From: Butyrivibrio sp. AE3009 | GTDB taxonomy: Bacteria; Bacillota; Clostridia; Lachnospirales; Lachnospiraceae | Direction: 5' to 3' | Length of the DNA: 64,000 bases | Assembly: GCF_000420845.1 (NCBI RefSeq) | Contig: NZ_ATVS01000002.1 | Span: forward strand, 1 to 64,000 | Shown: piece by piece, positions 8,423 through 17,806 of the stretch | Position numbering within the stretch: position 1 is the first letter of the stretch | Layout: each line of letters opens with the position of its first letter | The notes under the pieces: generated by a model | Told to the model about the DNA's origin: nothing | Seen by the model: only the letters and a program-made list of their open reading frames with translations | Database searches by the model: none | Made by a program: the position numbers and the translations under genes

Positions 8423-9184
8423 TTGCTTAAGACCTTTTCCATAACGGATATTGGAAAGAAACGAAAACTGAATCAGGATTATGTTTTTTCTTCAGACAGA
8501 AAAATAGGAAATCTATCCAATGTATTTATAGTGGCAGATGGCATGGGTGGCCATAATGCCGGTGACTATGCGTCCCGTTTTACTGTAGATACTATGGTGG
8601 AAGAGATTGAAAAGTCTTTTGAACAGAACCCGGTCAAGATCTTGGAGAAGGCCATCAAGACTGCCAATTCCAAGCTCAGAGAGAAAGCTGCCGACGATCC
8701 CAAGCTTTTTGGCATGGGAACCACCGTTGTGGCCGCAACTGTCCTTGGCAGATACCTTCAGGTTGCCAATGTGGGAGACTCCAGGCTCTACGTCATCAAC
8801 GATACCATCACACAGATTACAAGAGATCATTCCCTGGTTGAAGAGATGGTCAGAATGGGCGGAATCGACAGAGAGACAGCCCGCACTCATCTCGACAAGA
8901 ACATCATTACCAGGGCTATCGGTGCCACTGAAACTGTAGACATCGACTTTTTTAATGTGGAATTAAATCGTGGGGACATAGTCCTCATGTGTTCCGATGG
9001 GCTTACCAACATGCTGGAAGACGAAGAGATTCGTATGATAGTAAGTGGTCAGAGAGACATCATAGAAAAAGCTCAAAAGCTTGTTGTGGCGGCTAATAAC
9101 AATGGGGGAAAGGACAACATCGCCGTTATCCTTATTGAGCCGTTCGCTGAAGAAGTAGCACATGACGGAGGACTAAATGATTAA
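8423..9184 (+). CDS. prpC: PP2C-type Ser/Thr protein phosphatase (Stp/PrpC)
   Basis: A 253-residue metal-dependent phosphatase that counteracts the kinase encoded next. The metal-binding Asp residues are in VADGMGGHNAGDYAS, ANVGDSRLY, CSDGLTN and GGKDNIAV, in the family order. An open frame extends to 8381, but the TTG at 8423 is preferred: it follows GGGGAGA by six bases and gives the family N-terminus LKTFSITDIGKKRKLNQD. The stop overlaps the prkC start by eight bases, so the antagonistic pair is translationally coupled. Confidence 0.93.
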   Translation: MLKTFSITDIGKKRKLNQDYVFSSDRKIGNLSNVFIVADGMGGHNAGDYASRFTVDTMVEEIEKSFEQNPVKILEKAIKTANSKLREKAADDPKLFGMGTTVVAATVLGRYLQVANVGDSRLYVINDTITQITRDHSLVEEMVRMGGIDRETARTHLDKNIITRAIGATETVDIDFFNVELNRGDIVLMCSDGLTNMLEDEEIRMIVSGQRDIIEKAQKLVVAANNNGGKDNIAVILIEPFAEEVAHDGGLND

Positions 9185-11219
9185 GATAGGAATGATAATC
9201 GGCGACAGGTACGAGGTGCTGGAAAAGATAGGCACCGGCGGTATGTCCGATGTATATAAAGCAAAAGATCATAAGCTGAACCGCCTTGTGGCTGTTAAGG
9301 TTCTTAAACAGGAATTTTCCGAGAACGAGAATTTTGTCTCCAAATTCCGAGTTGAGGCTCAGTCCACTGCGGGCCTTATGCACCCCAACATAGTTAATGT
9401 CTATGATGTTGGAGATGAGGATGGTGTCAACTACATTGTTATGGAGCTTGTAGACGGCATCACTCTTAAGAAGTACATTGAGAAGAAATCAAGGCTCTCC
9501 GTCAAGGAGGCCGTGAGCATTGCAATTCAGGTGGCCATGGGCCTCGAGGCAGCTCACAATAACAATATCATCCACAGAGATATCAAGCCTCAGAACATAA
9601 TGATATCCAAGGAGGGCAAGGTTAAGGTTACAGACTTTGGTATTGCCAAGGCTGCTACCAGCAACACCATCACCTCCAACGTTATGGGTTCCGTTCACTA
9701 TACATCTCCCGAACAGGCAAGAGGCGGCTACAGCGATGCCAAGAGTGATATCTATTCACTGGGTATCACATTGTTTGAGATGTTGACGGGACGTGTTCCT
9801 TTTAACGGAGACACAACCGTGGCAATAGCCATCAAGCATATCCAGGAGGAGCTTCCCAGCCCTGCGGATTACAACGATGAGATACCTGTCAGCGTAGAGA
9901 AGATAGTTCTCAAGTGCTGTCAGAAGAGCCCCGACAGAAGATATCAAAATGCTGCGGAGCTTATCACAGACCTCAAGAAATCCCTTATCACACCGGATAA
10001 GGACTTCGTGGATCTTGTTGATCCCGATGAGGAGGGGCAGACAAGAGTTGCCTCCGGTGAAGAAATCGCAAATGTCAAAAACGGTGCTCACAAGCTCACA
10101 GATACAGAGCAGATGCGCCTTAAGGATGATGTCATGAGGGAATATGACAAGAAGGATTCTCGTGACAGTTATTCCAAGGATAAGAAAACCTCTCGCAGAG
10201 ACTACGAAGAGGATGAGGACGACGATTTTTACGGCTATGACAGCAGAGACAGGAGAAGAAAGCCTGCGCCGCCCAGCCGTATTGAGAAGCTTACAATCAT
10301 CATGGCTATCATTTCAGCAGTCCTGGTGGGCTTCATAGTTATATTGCTGCTTGGAAGGAGCATGGGACTCTTTGGAGCTGAGGACTCCTCCGCAATTGAC
10401 AGCAGCACTGCAATGATCACAGACAGTACACCTACTGCTTCTGCGACAGAGGGAATCCAGGTTCCCGATGTTACCGGCAAGAGCTATGCCGAGGCAGTTT
10501 CAATACTTACCACCGACAAGGGCTTCAAGGTTGAGAAGGCAGAAGATACTGCCAATACAGCCGCCAAGGATACCGTGGTTTCCACCAATCCTTCCGCAGG
10601 CAGCAGAGTTGCCAGCGGTGCCACTATTGTTGTTACTGTAAGTAACGGCGCCAATTACACCAAGGCAGAGACTGCAACTGCCAGCGCCACTGTGGCCAAG
10701 GCAGAGGGACAGGTTACAGTACCCAATGTCATCGGCAAGACATCAGAGGAAGCGGTTATCATTCTGGTTGAATCCGGACTTACCGCCGGCAGCATTGTTG
10801 AGACCAGCAACGAGGATTCCAATCTCACAGGTCTTATCTGTGCTCAGAGCATTGCGGTTGGTACTTCCGTATCTGAAGGAACCGTTATCAATATGGAACT
10901 TTCAACAGGACCTGCCAATGTAACCTACAGCTATGTCGCAGATATTACAGCTCCCACAGAGGGCGAGAACTATACTCCCGGACTTTCCGTGAGAGTCAGC
11001 CTTGTTACCTCAGACGGAGTTACACTTCTTAGCACCACAACCACAGATTTCCCTGTGCAGGCTACCTACAAGGGAATCACATCACCTACGGGAACCCTTA
11101 CCTTTGTTTATACCGCAACCTCACCTCAGGTCACCAATCCTGATACAGGCGAGATCACAGGCGGTAATACCCAGGAGTACACAGTTACAAGAGCTGTTAC
11201 CTTCACACAGGAGAATTGA
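9177..11219 (+). CDS. prkC: PASTA-domain Ser/Thr protein kinase PrkC
   Basis: A 680-residue membrane kinase that senses muropeptides or lipid II in this family. The cytoplasmic kinase domain (about 12-270) has GTGGMSDVY, the catalytic HRDIKPQN and DFG (VTDFGIAKA), and the activation-loop Thr cluster. A charged linker rich in Asp/Arg (about 320-365) precedes one membrane helix (about 371-395). Outside are two PASTA repeats (about 427-490 and 512-577) and a Thr-rich C-terminal domain of about 100 residues. Three or more PASTA repeats are commoner in relatives, so two is on the low side. The start overlaps the phosphatase stop, and the stop overlaps the rsgA start. Confidence 0.95.
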   Translation: MIKIGMIIGDRYEVLEKIGTGGMSDVYKAKDHKLNRLVAVKVLKQEFSENENFVSKFRVEAQSTAGLMHPNIVNVYDVGDEDGVNYIVMELVDGITLKKYIEKKSRLSVKEAVSIAIQVAMGLEAAHNNNIIHRDIKPQNIMISKEGKVKVTDFGIAKAATSNTITSNVMGSVHYTSPEQARGGYSDAKSDIYSLGITLFEMLTGRVPFNGDTTVAIAIKHIQEELPSPADYNDEIPVSVEKIVLKCCQKSPDRRYQNAAELITDLKKSLITPDKDFVDLVDPDEEGQTRVASGEEIANVKNGAHKLTDTEQMRLKDDVMREYDKKDSRDSYSKDKKTSRRDYEEDEDDDFYGYDSRDRRRKPAPPSRIEKLTIIMAIISAVLVGFIVILLLGRSMGLFGAEDSSAIDSSTAMITDSTPTASATEGIQVPDVTGKSYAEAVSILTTDKGFKVEKAEDTANTAAKDTVVSTNPSAGSRVASGATIVVTVSNGANYTKAETATASATVAKAEGQVTVPNVIGKTSEEAVIILVESGLTAGSIVETSNEDSNLTGLICAQSIAVGTSVSEGTVINMELSTGPANVTYSYVADITAPTEGENYTPGLSVRVSLVTSDGVTLLSTTTTDFPVQATYKGITSPTGTLTFVYTATSPQVTNPDTGEITGGNTQEYTVTRAVTFTQEN

Positions 11220-12148
11220 TGAAAGGCAAGATCGTCAAAGGAATTGCCGGCTTTTACTACATAGAAACTCCCACGGGAAAAGTATATGAATGTAAGGCGA
11301 AGGGCATTTTCAGGAAATTCAATTTAAAACCGCTGGTGGGAGATGATGTGAGAATCGACGTCATCGACGAGGACAATGCACTTGGAAATGTGACCGAGAT
11401 CATTCCAAGAAAAAATCAGCTTATTAGACCGCCTGTTGCCAATGTGGATCAGGCGGTTATTTTGTTTGCCATAGTTAAGCCCAATCCCAGCTATAACCTG
11501 CTGGACAGATTCCTGATAACCATGAGGCAGCAGAATCTCCCTGTTATCATCTGCTTTAACAAACAGGACATTGCTACCCCGGAGGAACAGCAGGAGCTCT
11601 ACGACGCCTACGAGAAGTGCGGCTACACCGTTCTTTTTATCAGCGTCAAGGAGGAAAAAGGACTGGACGAGCTAAAGGAGCTATTACGAGGTAAGACCAC
11701 TACTCTTGCCGGCCCCAGCGGCGTTGGTAAGTCCTCCCTTTTGAACAAGCTGGTTCCCGACGCCCAGATGCAGACCGGGGAACTTAGTAAGAAGATTGAC
11801 AGGGGCAAGAACACCACCAGGCATTCAGAGCTGTTTTTTGTCAAAGAGCTGTCGGACCTTACGGAGGATGGCGTGGGGACCTATATCATCGATACCCCCG
11901 GCTTTACTTCCCTTGATGTCAGGGATGTTACCTGCGACAACATAATGCAGTACTATCCCGAGTTTGAGGAATTTGAGCCTGAGTGCCGCTTCGGGGGCTG
12001 CGCTCACATGGCTGAGCCTGACTGCGGAGTTAAGACCGCCGTTGAGAAGGGCAAGATCGCCAGGGTTCGTTATGAGAACTATCGAATGATCTATGAGGAA
12101 CTGAAAAACATGCGTCCCGATTATTCCAAGGGTAAAAAGGGACGATAA
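11219..12148 (+). CDS. rsgA: ribosome small-subunit-dependent GTPase RsgA
   Basis: A 309-residue circularly permuted GTPase that helps mature the 30S subunit. It has an N-terminal OB fold, then the permuted order of G motifs: FNKQD (G4, about 108-112), GPSGVGKSSLLN (G1, about 162-173) and DTPGF (G3, about 222-226). A C-terminal zinc knuckle follows, with Cys and His residues in ECRFGGCAHMAEPDCGV. The ATG at 11219 overlaps the prkC TGA and follows CAGGAG. A TTG three bases earlier also reads in frame but is too close to the ribosome site. Confidence 0.95.
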   Translation: MKGKIVKGIAGFYYIETPTGKVYECKAKGIFRKFNLKPLVGDDVRIDVIDEDNALGNVTEIIPRKNQLIRPPVANVDQAVILFAIVKPNPSYNLLDRFLITMRQQNLPVIICFNKQDIATPEEQQELYDAYEKCGYTVLFISVKEEKGLDELKELLRGKTTTLAGPSGVGKSSLLNKLVPDAQMQTGELSKKIDRGKNTTRHSELFFVKELSDLTEDGVGTYIIDTPGFTSLDVRDVTCDNIMQYYPEFEEFEPECRFGGCAHMAEPDCGVKTAVEKGKIARVRYENYRMIYEELKNMRPDYSKGKKGR

Positions 12149-12178
12149 TACATAATTTACTTACAGAGGGGAACAAAA

Positions 12179-12754
12179 TTGAAGATATGGGTAACAAGGC
12201 ATGGCCAGACCGCCCTTAATGCTGGAAGGAAAATGCAGGGAAGATCCGACATACCCTTAAACGATACGGGGGTAGCCCAGGCTAAGGCAGCCAGGGACAA
12301 GATCGGGGATATTAAATTCGACGCAGTATACTCAAGTCCACTGATCCGCGCAGTCAGAACAGCTGAGATAATCGGCGGTGTGACGGAGAGTGAGATAATT
12401 AAGGACGAGCGCATCATAGAGGCGGATTTTGGCAAATATGAGCAGAAGAGCTACTACGGCTGCGGCCCGGCCATGAGCCTCTACTGGATGTTTCCGGAGC
12501 TTTTTCCCGCACCGAAGGGAGTTGAGACCACGGATCAGATGATACAGCGAACCGCTTCTTTTCTTAAGGAACTGGAGGAGAAGGATTATGAGAATGTGCT
12601 GATTGCCTGTCACGGTGGTATAATCAGATTCATACGAGGCTATCTTGAAGGAGCCAAGTCCGGATATGTCTGGCGCCCAAGGCCTAAGAACTGCGAGATA
12701 AGAGTATATGAGAGAATTGCCGGCGAGTATATTCTTGTTGATGATGTGCTGTAG
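12179..12754 (+). CDS. histidine phosphatase (phosphoglycerate mutase-like) family protein
   Basis: A 191-residue member of the histidine phosphatase superfamily. The phospho-histidine motif is RHGQT (about residues 6-10). A conserved Glu region is in IIEADFGKYE, and the second His is in ACHGGIIR (about 142-149). The TTG start at 12179 follows GAGGGG by about six bases, and the product begins MKIWVTRHGQT, typical for the family. Substrates vary widely in this family (phosphoglycerate, alpha-ribazole phosphate, sugar phosphates, nucleotides) and nothing local settles it. Confidence 0.85.
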   Translation: MKIWVTRHGQTALNAGRKMQGRSDIPLNDTGVAQAKAARDKIGDIKFDAVYSSPLIRAVRTAEIIGGVTESEIIKDERIIEADFGKYEQKSYYGCGPAMSLYWMFPELFPAPKGVETTDQMIQRTASFLKELEEKDYENVLIACHGGIIRFIRGYLEGAKSGYVWRPRPKNCEIRVYERIAGEYILVDDVL

Positions 12755-12818
12755 AGTCAGTAGATTGGCAGTTCATATATCATAGTTAAAAAACATCAAT
12801 TCATCGTGGAGGATATTT

Positions 12819-13286
12819 ATGGCAGATACAATTACATTAACAATACCCAGACAGAAGAACATTGCCCTTATTGCCCATGACGGCAAGAAGCATGAGCTTA
12901 TAGACTGGTGCAAGGCAAATGCAGAGGTTCTTAAGAGACATTTTCTGTGCGGAACAGGAACAACAGCAAGGATGATCACCGATGCCACAGACCTTCCTGT
13001 TCGCGGCTATAATTCAGGCCCTCTTGGAGGAGATCAGCAGATCGGCGCCAAGATTGTAGAAGGCAAGATCGATTTTGTAATATTCTTCTCGGATCCCCTT
13101 ACCGCTGCGCCTCACGACCCTGACGTCAAGGCACTTATGAGAATCGCTCAGGTCTATGACATTCCTTTTGCCAACAACAAGGCAACTGCTGATTTCCTGA
13201 TCAACAGCAGTCTCATGGATGAGGAGTACGACCACGAAGTGATCAATTTCCAGCAGAACATCGCTCACAGAGCAGAGACTCTCTGA
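12819..13286 (+). CDS. mgsA: methylglyoxal synthase
   Basis: A 155-residue enzyme that converts dihydroxyacetone phosphate to methylglyoxal and phosphate, a bypass that frees phosphate when glycolytic intermediates build up. Family marks are ALIAHDGKK at the N-terminus with the substrate-binding Asp-Lys region, GTGTTA for phosphate binding, SGPLGGDQQIG with the catalytic Asp, and FFSDPL plus PHDPDV. The ATG at 12819 follows GGAGG. A strong terminator closes the unit directly downstream. Confidence 0.95.
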   Translation: MADTITLTIPRQKNIALIAHDGKKHELIDWCKANAEVLKRHFLCGTGTTARMITDATDLPVRGYNSGPLGGDQQIGAKIVEGKIDFVIFFSDPLTAAPHDPDVKALMRIAQVYDIPFANNKATADFLINSSLMDEEYDHEVINFQQNIAHRAETL

Positions 13287-13303
13287 TAACTTACTAAATT
13301 ATT

Positions 13304-13351
13304 AAATCTTTACCTACTTTGACTGCGTTAAGGTTAGGTAAAGATTTTTTT
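13304..13351 (+). terminator. rho-independent terminator after mgsA
   Basis: A 13-bp stem (13304-13316 with 13335-13347) is followed by a T-run. A TATAAT hexamer at 13359-13364 lies just downstream and may be the -10 of the following two-component operon. Confidence 0.85.
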
Positions 13352-13403
13352 GTTAGGGTATAATAAATATGTCTATTTGTGACTTTTAGAAACAGAGGTT
13401 AAT

Positions 13404-14108
13404 ATGAGCGAAAATAGAAATAAGATACTTATTGCTGAGGATGACAGAGACATTATAGACCTTCTGAGACTCTACCTTGAGAAGGACGGTTATGAAGTCA
13501 TCGCTGCGGAGGACGGCCTTGTGGCCATGGACCTGTTGCAGGACGAACAGCCTGATCTTGTGATCTGTGACATTATGATGCCCGGAATGAACGGCTATGA
13601 GCTGATCAAAAAAGCAAGGGAGCTTGAACATAATCTTCCCATCATAGTTCTCTCTGCCAAGACTCAGGACGAGGACAAGATAAGAGGACTGGATATAGGT
13701 GCTGACGATTATTTGACCAAGCCCTTTAATCCGCTGGAAATAATTGCCCATGTAAGAGCGGCTCTAAGACGCTTTTACCAGCTGGGCGGTGAGACTGCGC
13801 CCTCCAATGTTTTTCAGGTGGGAGAGCTTGCTATTGATGTGGAGAAGGTTCTTTTTACCAAGAACGGCAAGGCTATTGACCTGACACCATTTGAATTCAA
13901 GGTAATGACACTACTTATGAAGAACCCGGGCAGAGTGTTTACCAAGGTTCAGGTCTATGAGCACATTAATGGTGAATATTTTGAGAACGACGAGAATACC
14001 CTTATGGTCCATATGAGTAAGCTCCGCGACAAGATCGAGGATGACAGAAACAATCCCAAATACATCAAGACCGTAAGAGGCCTTGGCTATAAGATTGAGA
14101 GATACTGA
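13404..14108 (+). CDS. OmpR/PhoB-family response regulator
   Basis: A 234-residue DNA-binding response regulator. The receiver domain (about 1-120) has the acidic pair in IAEDDRD, the phosphoacceptor Asp in VICDIMMPG (about residue 54), and the Thr/Ser and Lys switch residues in VLSAKT and LTKPF. The C-terminal winged helix (about 135-232) contains DLTPFEFKVMTLL, MVHMSKLRDKIED and KTVRGLGYKIE. The ATG at 13404 lies behind AGAGG, and the stop overlaps the histidine kinase start by one base. The target genes are unknown. Confidence 0.93.
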   Translation: MSENRNKILIAEDDRDIIDLLRLYLEKDGYEVIAAEDGLVAMDLLQDEQPDLVICDIMMPGMNGYELIKKARELEHNLPIIVLSAKTQDEDKIRGLDIGADDYLTKPFNPLEIIAHVRAALRRFYQLGGETAPSNVFQVGELAIDVEKVLFTKNGKAIDLTPFEFKVMTLLMKNPGRVFTKVQVYEHINGEYFENDENTLMVHMSKLRDKIEDDRNNPKYIKTVRGLGYKIERY

Positions 14109-15739
14109 TGGCTAAAAGATTACGACCCTTTACCAGGGAAAGAGGTACACTGAACTCTGTGGTCACCGGAACCTTCGTGGTGTTTGCGTTCCTGGTGGTC
14201 TTCATTACCATAACTATATATGTGACTGTGGGCGTTGCCATCAACAGGGCCCAGGACCAGAAGGGACCATACAAGCTGATCCGTCAGAAGGAGAATCTTG
14301 TGAGGGAGCGCTACAACCGTCTGGCTGTGTCTGCAGGTCTTGGCAGCGGCAGCTATATTGAAGTTCTTGACGCCAATGCCAATGTCATCTACTGCAGCAA
14401 CCTGTTTAAAAACAACACCTACGATAAAGAAGAGATAGAGTACATCCAGAGTATTGACGGAGGCAGCTATTACAGCGCCGATGTGGTCTATGTCGGGGAT
14501 GAGGTTGCGGGATATGTGATCCATAAGTATTCACTGGCGACTACCACCATCGATAACAGGACCGGCGAGGTTGTGGCGATGGGAGGCGGTGTCAGCGGAG
14601 TGATGATCCTGGACAGCAATAAAAATGTCACCTACTCTACGATGGATAACGGGGTAACCCATATTTCCGACACCGAGTTTGAGTATATGTATGGCGGAAG
14701 TGAGCCCAATACCGTGCTGCAGAAGTACGAGTTTGTAACCGCTAAGGGGCAAAAGAGGACGCTTCTTCTACATGCCAATTATTCCAATGCCAATTTGAGG
14801 GCGGAATATAAGAGAATCCTGATCATTGCATCATCTACCTTTGCACTGTGCCTCCTTATCCTGATTCTGGTATTCGTATTCAGGATCTCTTTTACCATAA
14901 GAAGACCCCTTAAGCTCCTTGAGTCAGCGATGCTTGATATCACCAGAGGTAAGACCGATACCACTGTTGCTTATGAAGGTCCCAGGGAATTTGTTGAGAT
15001 TGCGGACGCCTTCAATATGATGTCCACTGAGCTCCATGACAGTGAGAAGAAAAGAGCTGCCGCTGAGCAGGAGAAGCAGAAGATGCTGGCGGATATCTCC
15101 CATGACCTTAAGACTCCCATAACCGTTATTCAGGGCTACGCCAAGGCTGTGGCAGACGGACTTATCCCCAAGGAGGATGAGAAGAAATATCTTGATACCA
15201 TTAGCAAAAAGGCAGACGGATTATCGGAGCTTATCAATACCTTTTATGAATATTCCAAGCTGGAGCATCCGGAGTTTCAACTTGTGCGTGAGACAGGGGA
15301 TGTAGCTGAGTATTTCAGGGAATATCTGGCTCTTAAATATGAAGAGCTGGAGCTTGTGGGCTTTAATATAGAACCTGACATTCCCGATGAGAGGATCATG
15401 TACTCTTTTGATAAGATGCAGCTTAAGAGAGTATTTGAGAATATCATTTCCAATTCCATCAAGGCCAACAAGGAAGGAACAACAATTATCGCCTCCATGA
15501 AGAAGGCCGGAGATAAGATAATCATAAGGCTTGGAGACGACGGAGTTGGCATCCCCAAGAATCTTAGGGAAGACGTATTCAAGCCCTTCGTTGTGGGCAA
15601 TGAGTCAAGAACCAGCGGACAGGGAACGGGGCTTGGACTTTCAATAGCCTACCTGGTGGTTAAGGCCCACGGCGGAACCATAAGGCTTCTTGATGAGGCT
15701 GAGGCAGAAGGAAAGACCATTTTTGAGATAGTACTGTAA
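14108..15739 (+). CDS. membrane sensor histidine kinase
   Basis: A 543-residue sensor kinase paired with the preceding regulator. Membrane helices at about 17-40 and 238-258 flank an extracytoplasmic sensor region of about 195 residues. A HAMP segment follows (about 262-315), then the HisKA box DISHDLKTPITV (phospho-His near 332) and the ATPase domain with N box NIISNSIKAN, GDDGVGIP (G1) and GQGTGLGLSI (G2). The ATG at 14108 overlaps the regulator's TGA. The sensor region has no motif I recognise, so the signal is open. Confidence 0.92.
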   Translation: MAKRLRPFTRERGTLNSVVTGTFVVFAFLVVFITITIYVTVGVAINRAQDQKGPYKLIRQKENLVRERYNRLAVSAGLGSGSYIEVLDANANVIYCSNLFKNNTYDKEEIEYIQSIDGGSYYSADVVYVGDEVAGYVIHKYSLATTTIDNRTGEVVAMGGGVSGVMILDSNKNVTYSTMDNGVTHISDTEFEYMYGGSEPNTVLQKYEFVTAKGQKRTLLLHANYSNANLRAEYKRILIIASSTFALCLLILILVFVFRISFTIRRPLKLLESAMLDITRGKTDTTVAYEGPREFVEIADAFNMMSTELHDSEKKRAAAEQEKQKMLADISHDLKTPITVIQGYAKAVADGLIPKEDEKKYLDTISKKADGLSELINTFYEYSKLEHPEFQLVRETGDVAEYFREYLALKYEELELVGFNIEPDIPDERIMYSFDKMQLKRVFENIISNSIKANKEGTTIIASMKKAGDKIIIRLGDDGVGIPKNLREDVFKPFVVGNESRTSGQGTGLGLSIAYLVVKAHGGTIRLLDEAEAEGKTIFEIVL

Positions 15740-15774
15740 TGAGAATATAAGGCATTTATAGGGAGACGGCAAAA

Positions 15775-16929
15775 ATGAAGATTACAGGAGCTTTGGTTTA
15801 TACCGAGCAGCACGAATTTGTCCGGAAGGAAGTTTATATCAGAGACGGGATATTTACTGATGGAGAGGGCTTTGATTTCGACGTGGAGGAGACCCTGGAC
15901 GCATCAGGCCTTAGGCTTATTCCGGGACTGGTGGACATCCATTTCCACGGTGCTATGGGACATGATTTCTGCGACGCTGATCCCGAGGGACTTACAGCAA
16001 TCGCTAAATATGAGGCCAGAAACGGTGTGACAGCCATATGCCCCGCCACCATGACCTATGGCGAAGAAATTCTTGGGAAAATAATGAATAACGCCGCCGA
16101 TTGGAAGAACAAGAATCTGACAGAGAATCAAAAACAAGGCTGTGCAGACCTTGTGGGCATCAATCTGGAGGGCCCATTTATCAGCGGTAAGAAGCTGGGA
16201 GCCCAGAACCCCCAGTATCTTCACCTTCCGGACGTATCCATGTTCAGAAGACTGCAGGACAGGAGCGGAGGACTTATCAAGTTGGTGGATATTGCTCCTG
16301 AGGTTATAGGCAGTATGGAGTTTATCAAGGAGCTGTCTTCAGAAGTATGTATTTCCCTGGCCCACATGTGTGCCGGTTATGATACTGCAGTCAGGGCCTT
16401 TGAAGCCGGAGTAAGACATATGACGCATTTATTTAACGCCATGCCCGGAATAAACCACAGAGAGCCCGGCCCTATAATAGCAGCCCTTGAGAACAAGGCT
16501 GAAGTTGAGCTTATCGCAGATGGAGTGCATGTTCACCCTGCGATGGTGCGTTTTGTATTTGATACCTTTGGAGCAGATAAGGTCATTCTTATCTCTGACA
16601 GTATGGAGGCCACAGGCCTTCCCGACGGACAGTACAGCCTTGGAGGACAGGCCGTCACCGTAAACGGCAACAAAGCAACCCTTACCTCTGATCCTGCCAC
16701 AATCGCCGGCTCCGTCACCAACCTTTTTGACTGCATGAAAACAGCGGTTAAGGAGATGGGTATTCCCCTGGAGGCAGCAGTAAGAGCAGCCACAGAGAAC
16801 CCCGCCAGATCCATCGGCGTCTTTGACAGCTACGGAAGTATTGCACAGGGGAAGGTAGCAAATGCTGTTCTTGTGGATGAGGAGCTGAGGATCAGGAAGG
16901 TTATTTTGCGCGGTTCAATTTATTGCTAA
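15775..16929 (+). CDS. nagA: N-acetylglucosamine-6-phosphate deacetylase
   Basis: A 384-residue amidohydrolase that removes acetate from GlcNAc-6-phosphate in amino-sugar salvage and cell-wall recycling. The metal-binding segment VDIHFHGAMGHDF (about 50-62) has the HxH pair. INLEGPFISGKKLGAQNP carries the conserved Glu, LAHMCAGYD and HLFNAMPG carry the metal and substrate His residues, and LISDSMEATG carries the catalytic Asp. The ATG at 15775 follows AGGGAGA. It stands 35 bases after the kinase gene, so read-through is possible, but nagB and other partners are absent. Confidence 0.94.
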   Translation: MKITGALVYTEQHEFVRKEVYIRDGIFTDGEGFDFDVEETLDASGLRLIPGLVDIHFHGAMGHDFCDADPEGLTAIAKYEARNGVTAICPATMTYGEEILGKIMNNAADWKNKNLTENQKQGCADLVGINLEGPFISGKKLGAQNPQYLHLPDVSMFRRLQDRSGGLIKLVDIAPEVIGSMEFIKELSSEVCISLAHMCAGYDTAVRAFEAGVRHMTHLFNAMPGINHREPGPIIAALENKAEVELIADGVHVHPAMVRFVFDTFGADKVILISDSMEATGLPDGQYSLGGQAVTVNGNKATLTSDPATIAGSVTNLFDCMKTAVKEMGIPLEAAVRAATENPARSIGVFDSYGSIAQGKVANAVLVDEELRIRKVILRGSIYC

Positions 16930-17002
16930 AACATGTACGAAAATGTGTTATTATATATTTAGCAGAAAACCCATGCCATATTAAATAAAGGGGGACACAT
17001 TC

Positions 17003-17647
17003 ATGTTAAGTGAGTATACCAAGATACCGGCGCAGATGAATTCAAATGTAGCACTTAAGATCATTCCGGGCCACTATGCCACGACCCATTCCCATGTAAC
17101 ACATTATATGGAAATCGGTACGCTGAAGACCCGTTGTAATGAAGCTCATGGCATTGCCAATATCCTTGCGCTTCACTATACTCTTTCAACACCGGTGGAC
17201 ACCATTGTGTGTGCCGATGGAACAGAGGTTATCGGAACTTACCTGGCTGATGAGCTCACCAAGGCAGGAGTACTTAACTGCAACGCTCATAAGACCATCT
17301 ATGTTCTTGCTCCTGAGTATGCATCAGATGGACAGATCATATTCCGTGACAATCTGCAGCTGGCACTTCGCGGCAAGCATACATTACTTCTTCTTGGATC
17401 CCTTACAACAGGACGTACCCTGGAGAGACTTGCTGAGGGTGTAAGATATTACGGAGCTGAGATCACCGGCGCCTGTGCTATATTCAGTACGGTTAAGGCG
17501 GCAGCAGGACTTCCTGTTATTTCAGCATTCCATCCCGAGGAGATTCCGGGCTATGAATCCTATGATATTGCCGATTGCCCGCTCTGCAAGCAGGGAGTGC
17601 CCATAGATGCACTGGTTAACAGCTTCGGATACAGTGTGCTTAGGTAA
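17003..17647 (+). CDS. orotate phosphoribosyltransferase-like protein
   Basis: A 214-residue PRTase-fold protein. The central part (VDTIVCADGTEVIGTYLADEL) and the later TLLLLGSLTTGRTLERLAEGVRYYGAEI segment resemble the PRPP-binding core and hood region of PyrE-like enzymes, but the usual acidic pair of the PRPP loop (DDVxTTG) appears here as LGSLTTG. That loss makes true orotate transferase activity doubtful. A C-terminal pair, DCPLCKQG, may hold metal. The ATG at 17003 follows AAAGGGGG. It ends at a good terminator and is apparently transcribed alone. The biochemical role is unknown. Confidence 0.7.
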   Translation: MLSEYTKIPAQMNSNVALKIIPGHYATTHSHVTHYMEIGTLKTRCNEAHGIANILALHYTLSTPVDTIVCADGTEVIGTYLADELTKAGVLNCNAHKTIYVLAPEYASDGQIIFRDNLQLALRGKHTLLLLGSLTTGRTLERLAEGVRYYGAEITGACAIFSTVKAAAGLPVISAFHPEEIPGYESYDIADCPLCKQGVPIDALVNSFGYSVLR

Positions 17648-17683
17648 GGCGCCCGGCAATTCTGAAGTTTATAATGAAATTAT

Positions 17684-17727
17684 AAAGACAGTTATCTTTT
17701 TATAAAGGGTAGCTGTCTTTTTTTGGT
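17684..17727 (+). terminator. rho-independent terminator
   Basis: The stem AAAGACAG (17684-17691) pairs with CTGTCTTT (about 17713-17720) across a loop of about 20 bases and is followed by seven T. It closes the phosphoribosyltransferase gene. Confidence 0.8.
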
Positions 17728-17806
17728 ATTTTTAGGCTGGTTTTAGGTAAGACGATTAGAATGGTCTTCGACTGAAAAAACAACATCAGGAAGGAGAGAT
17801 TGCTTT

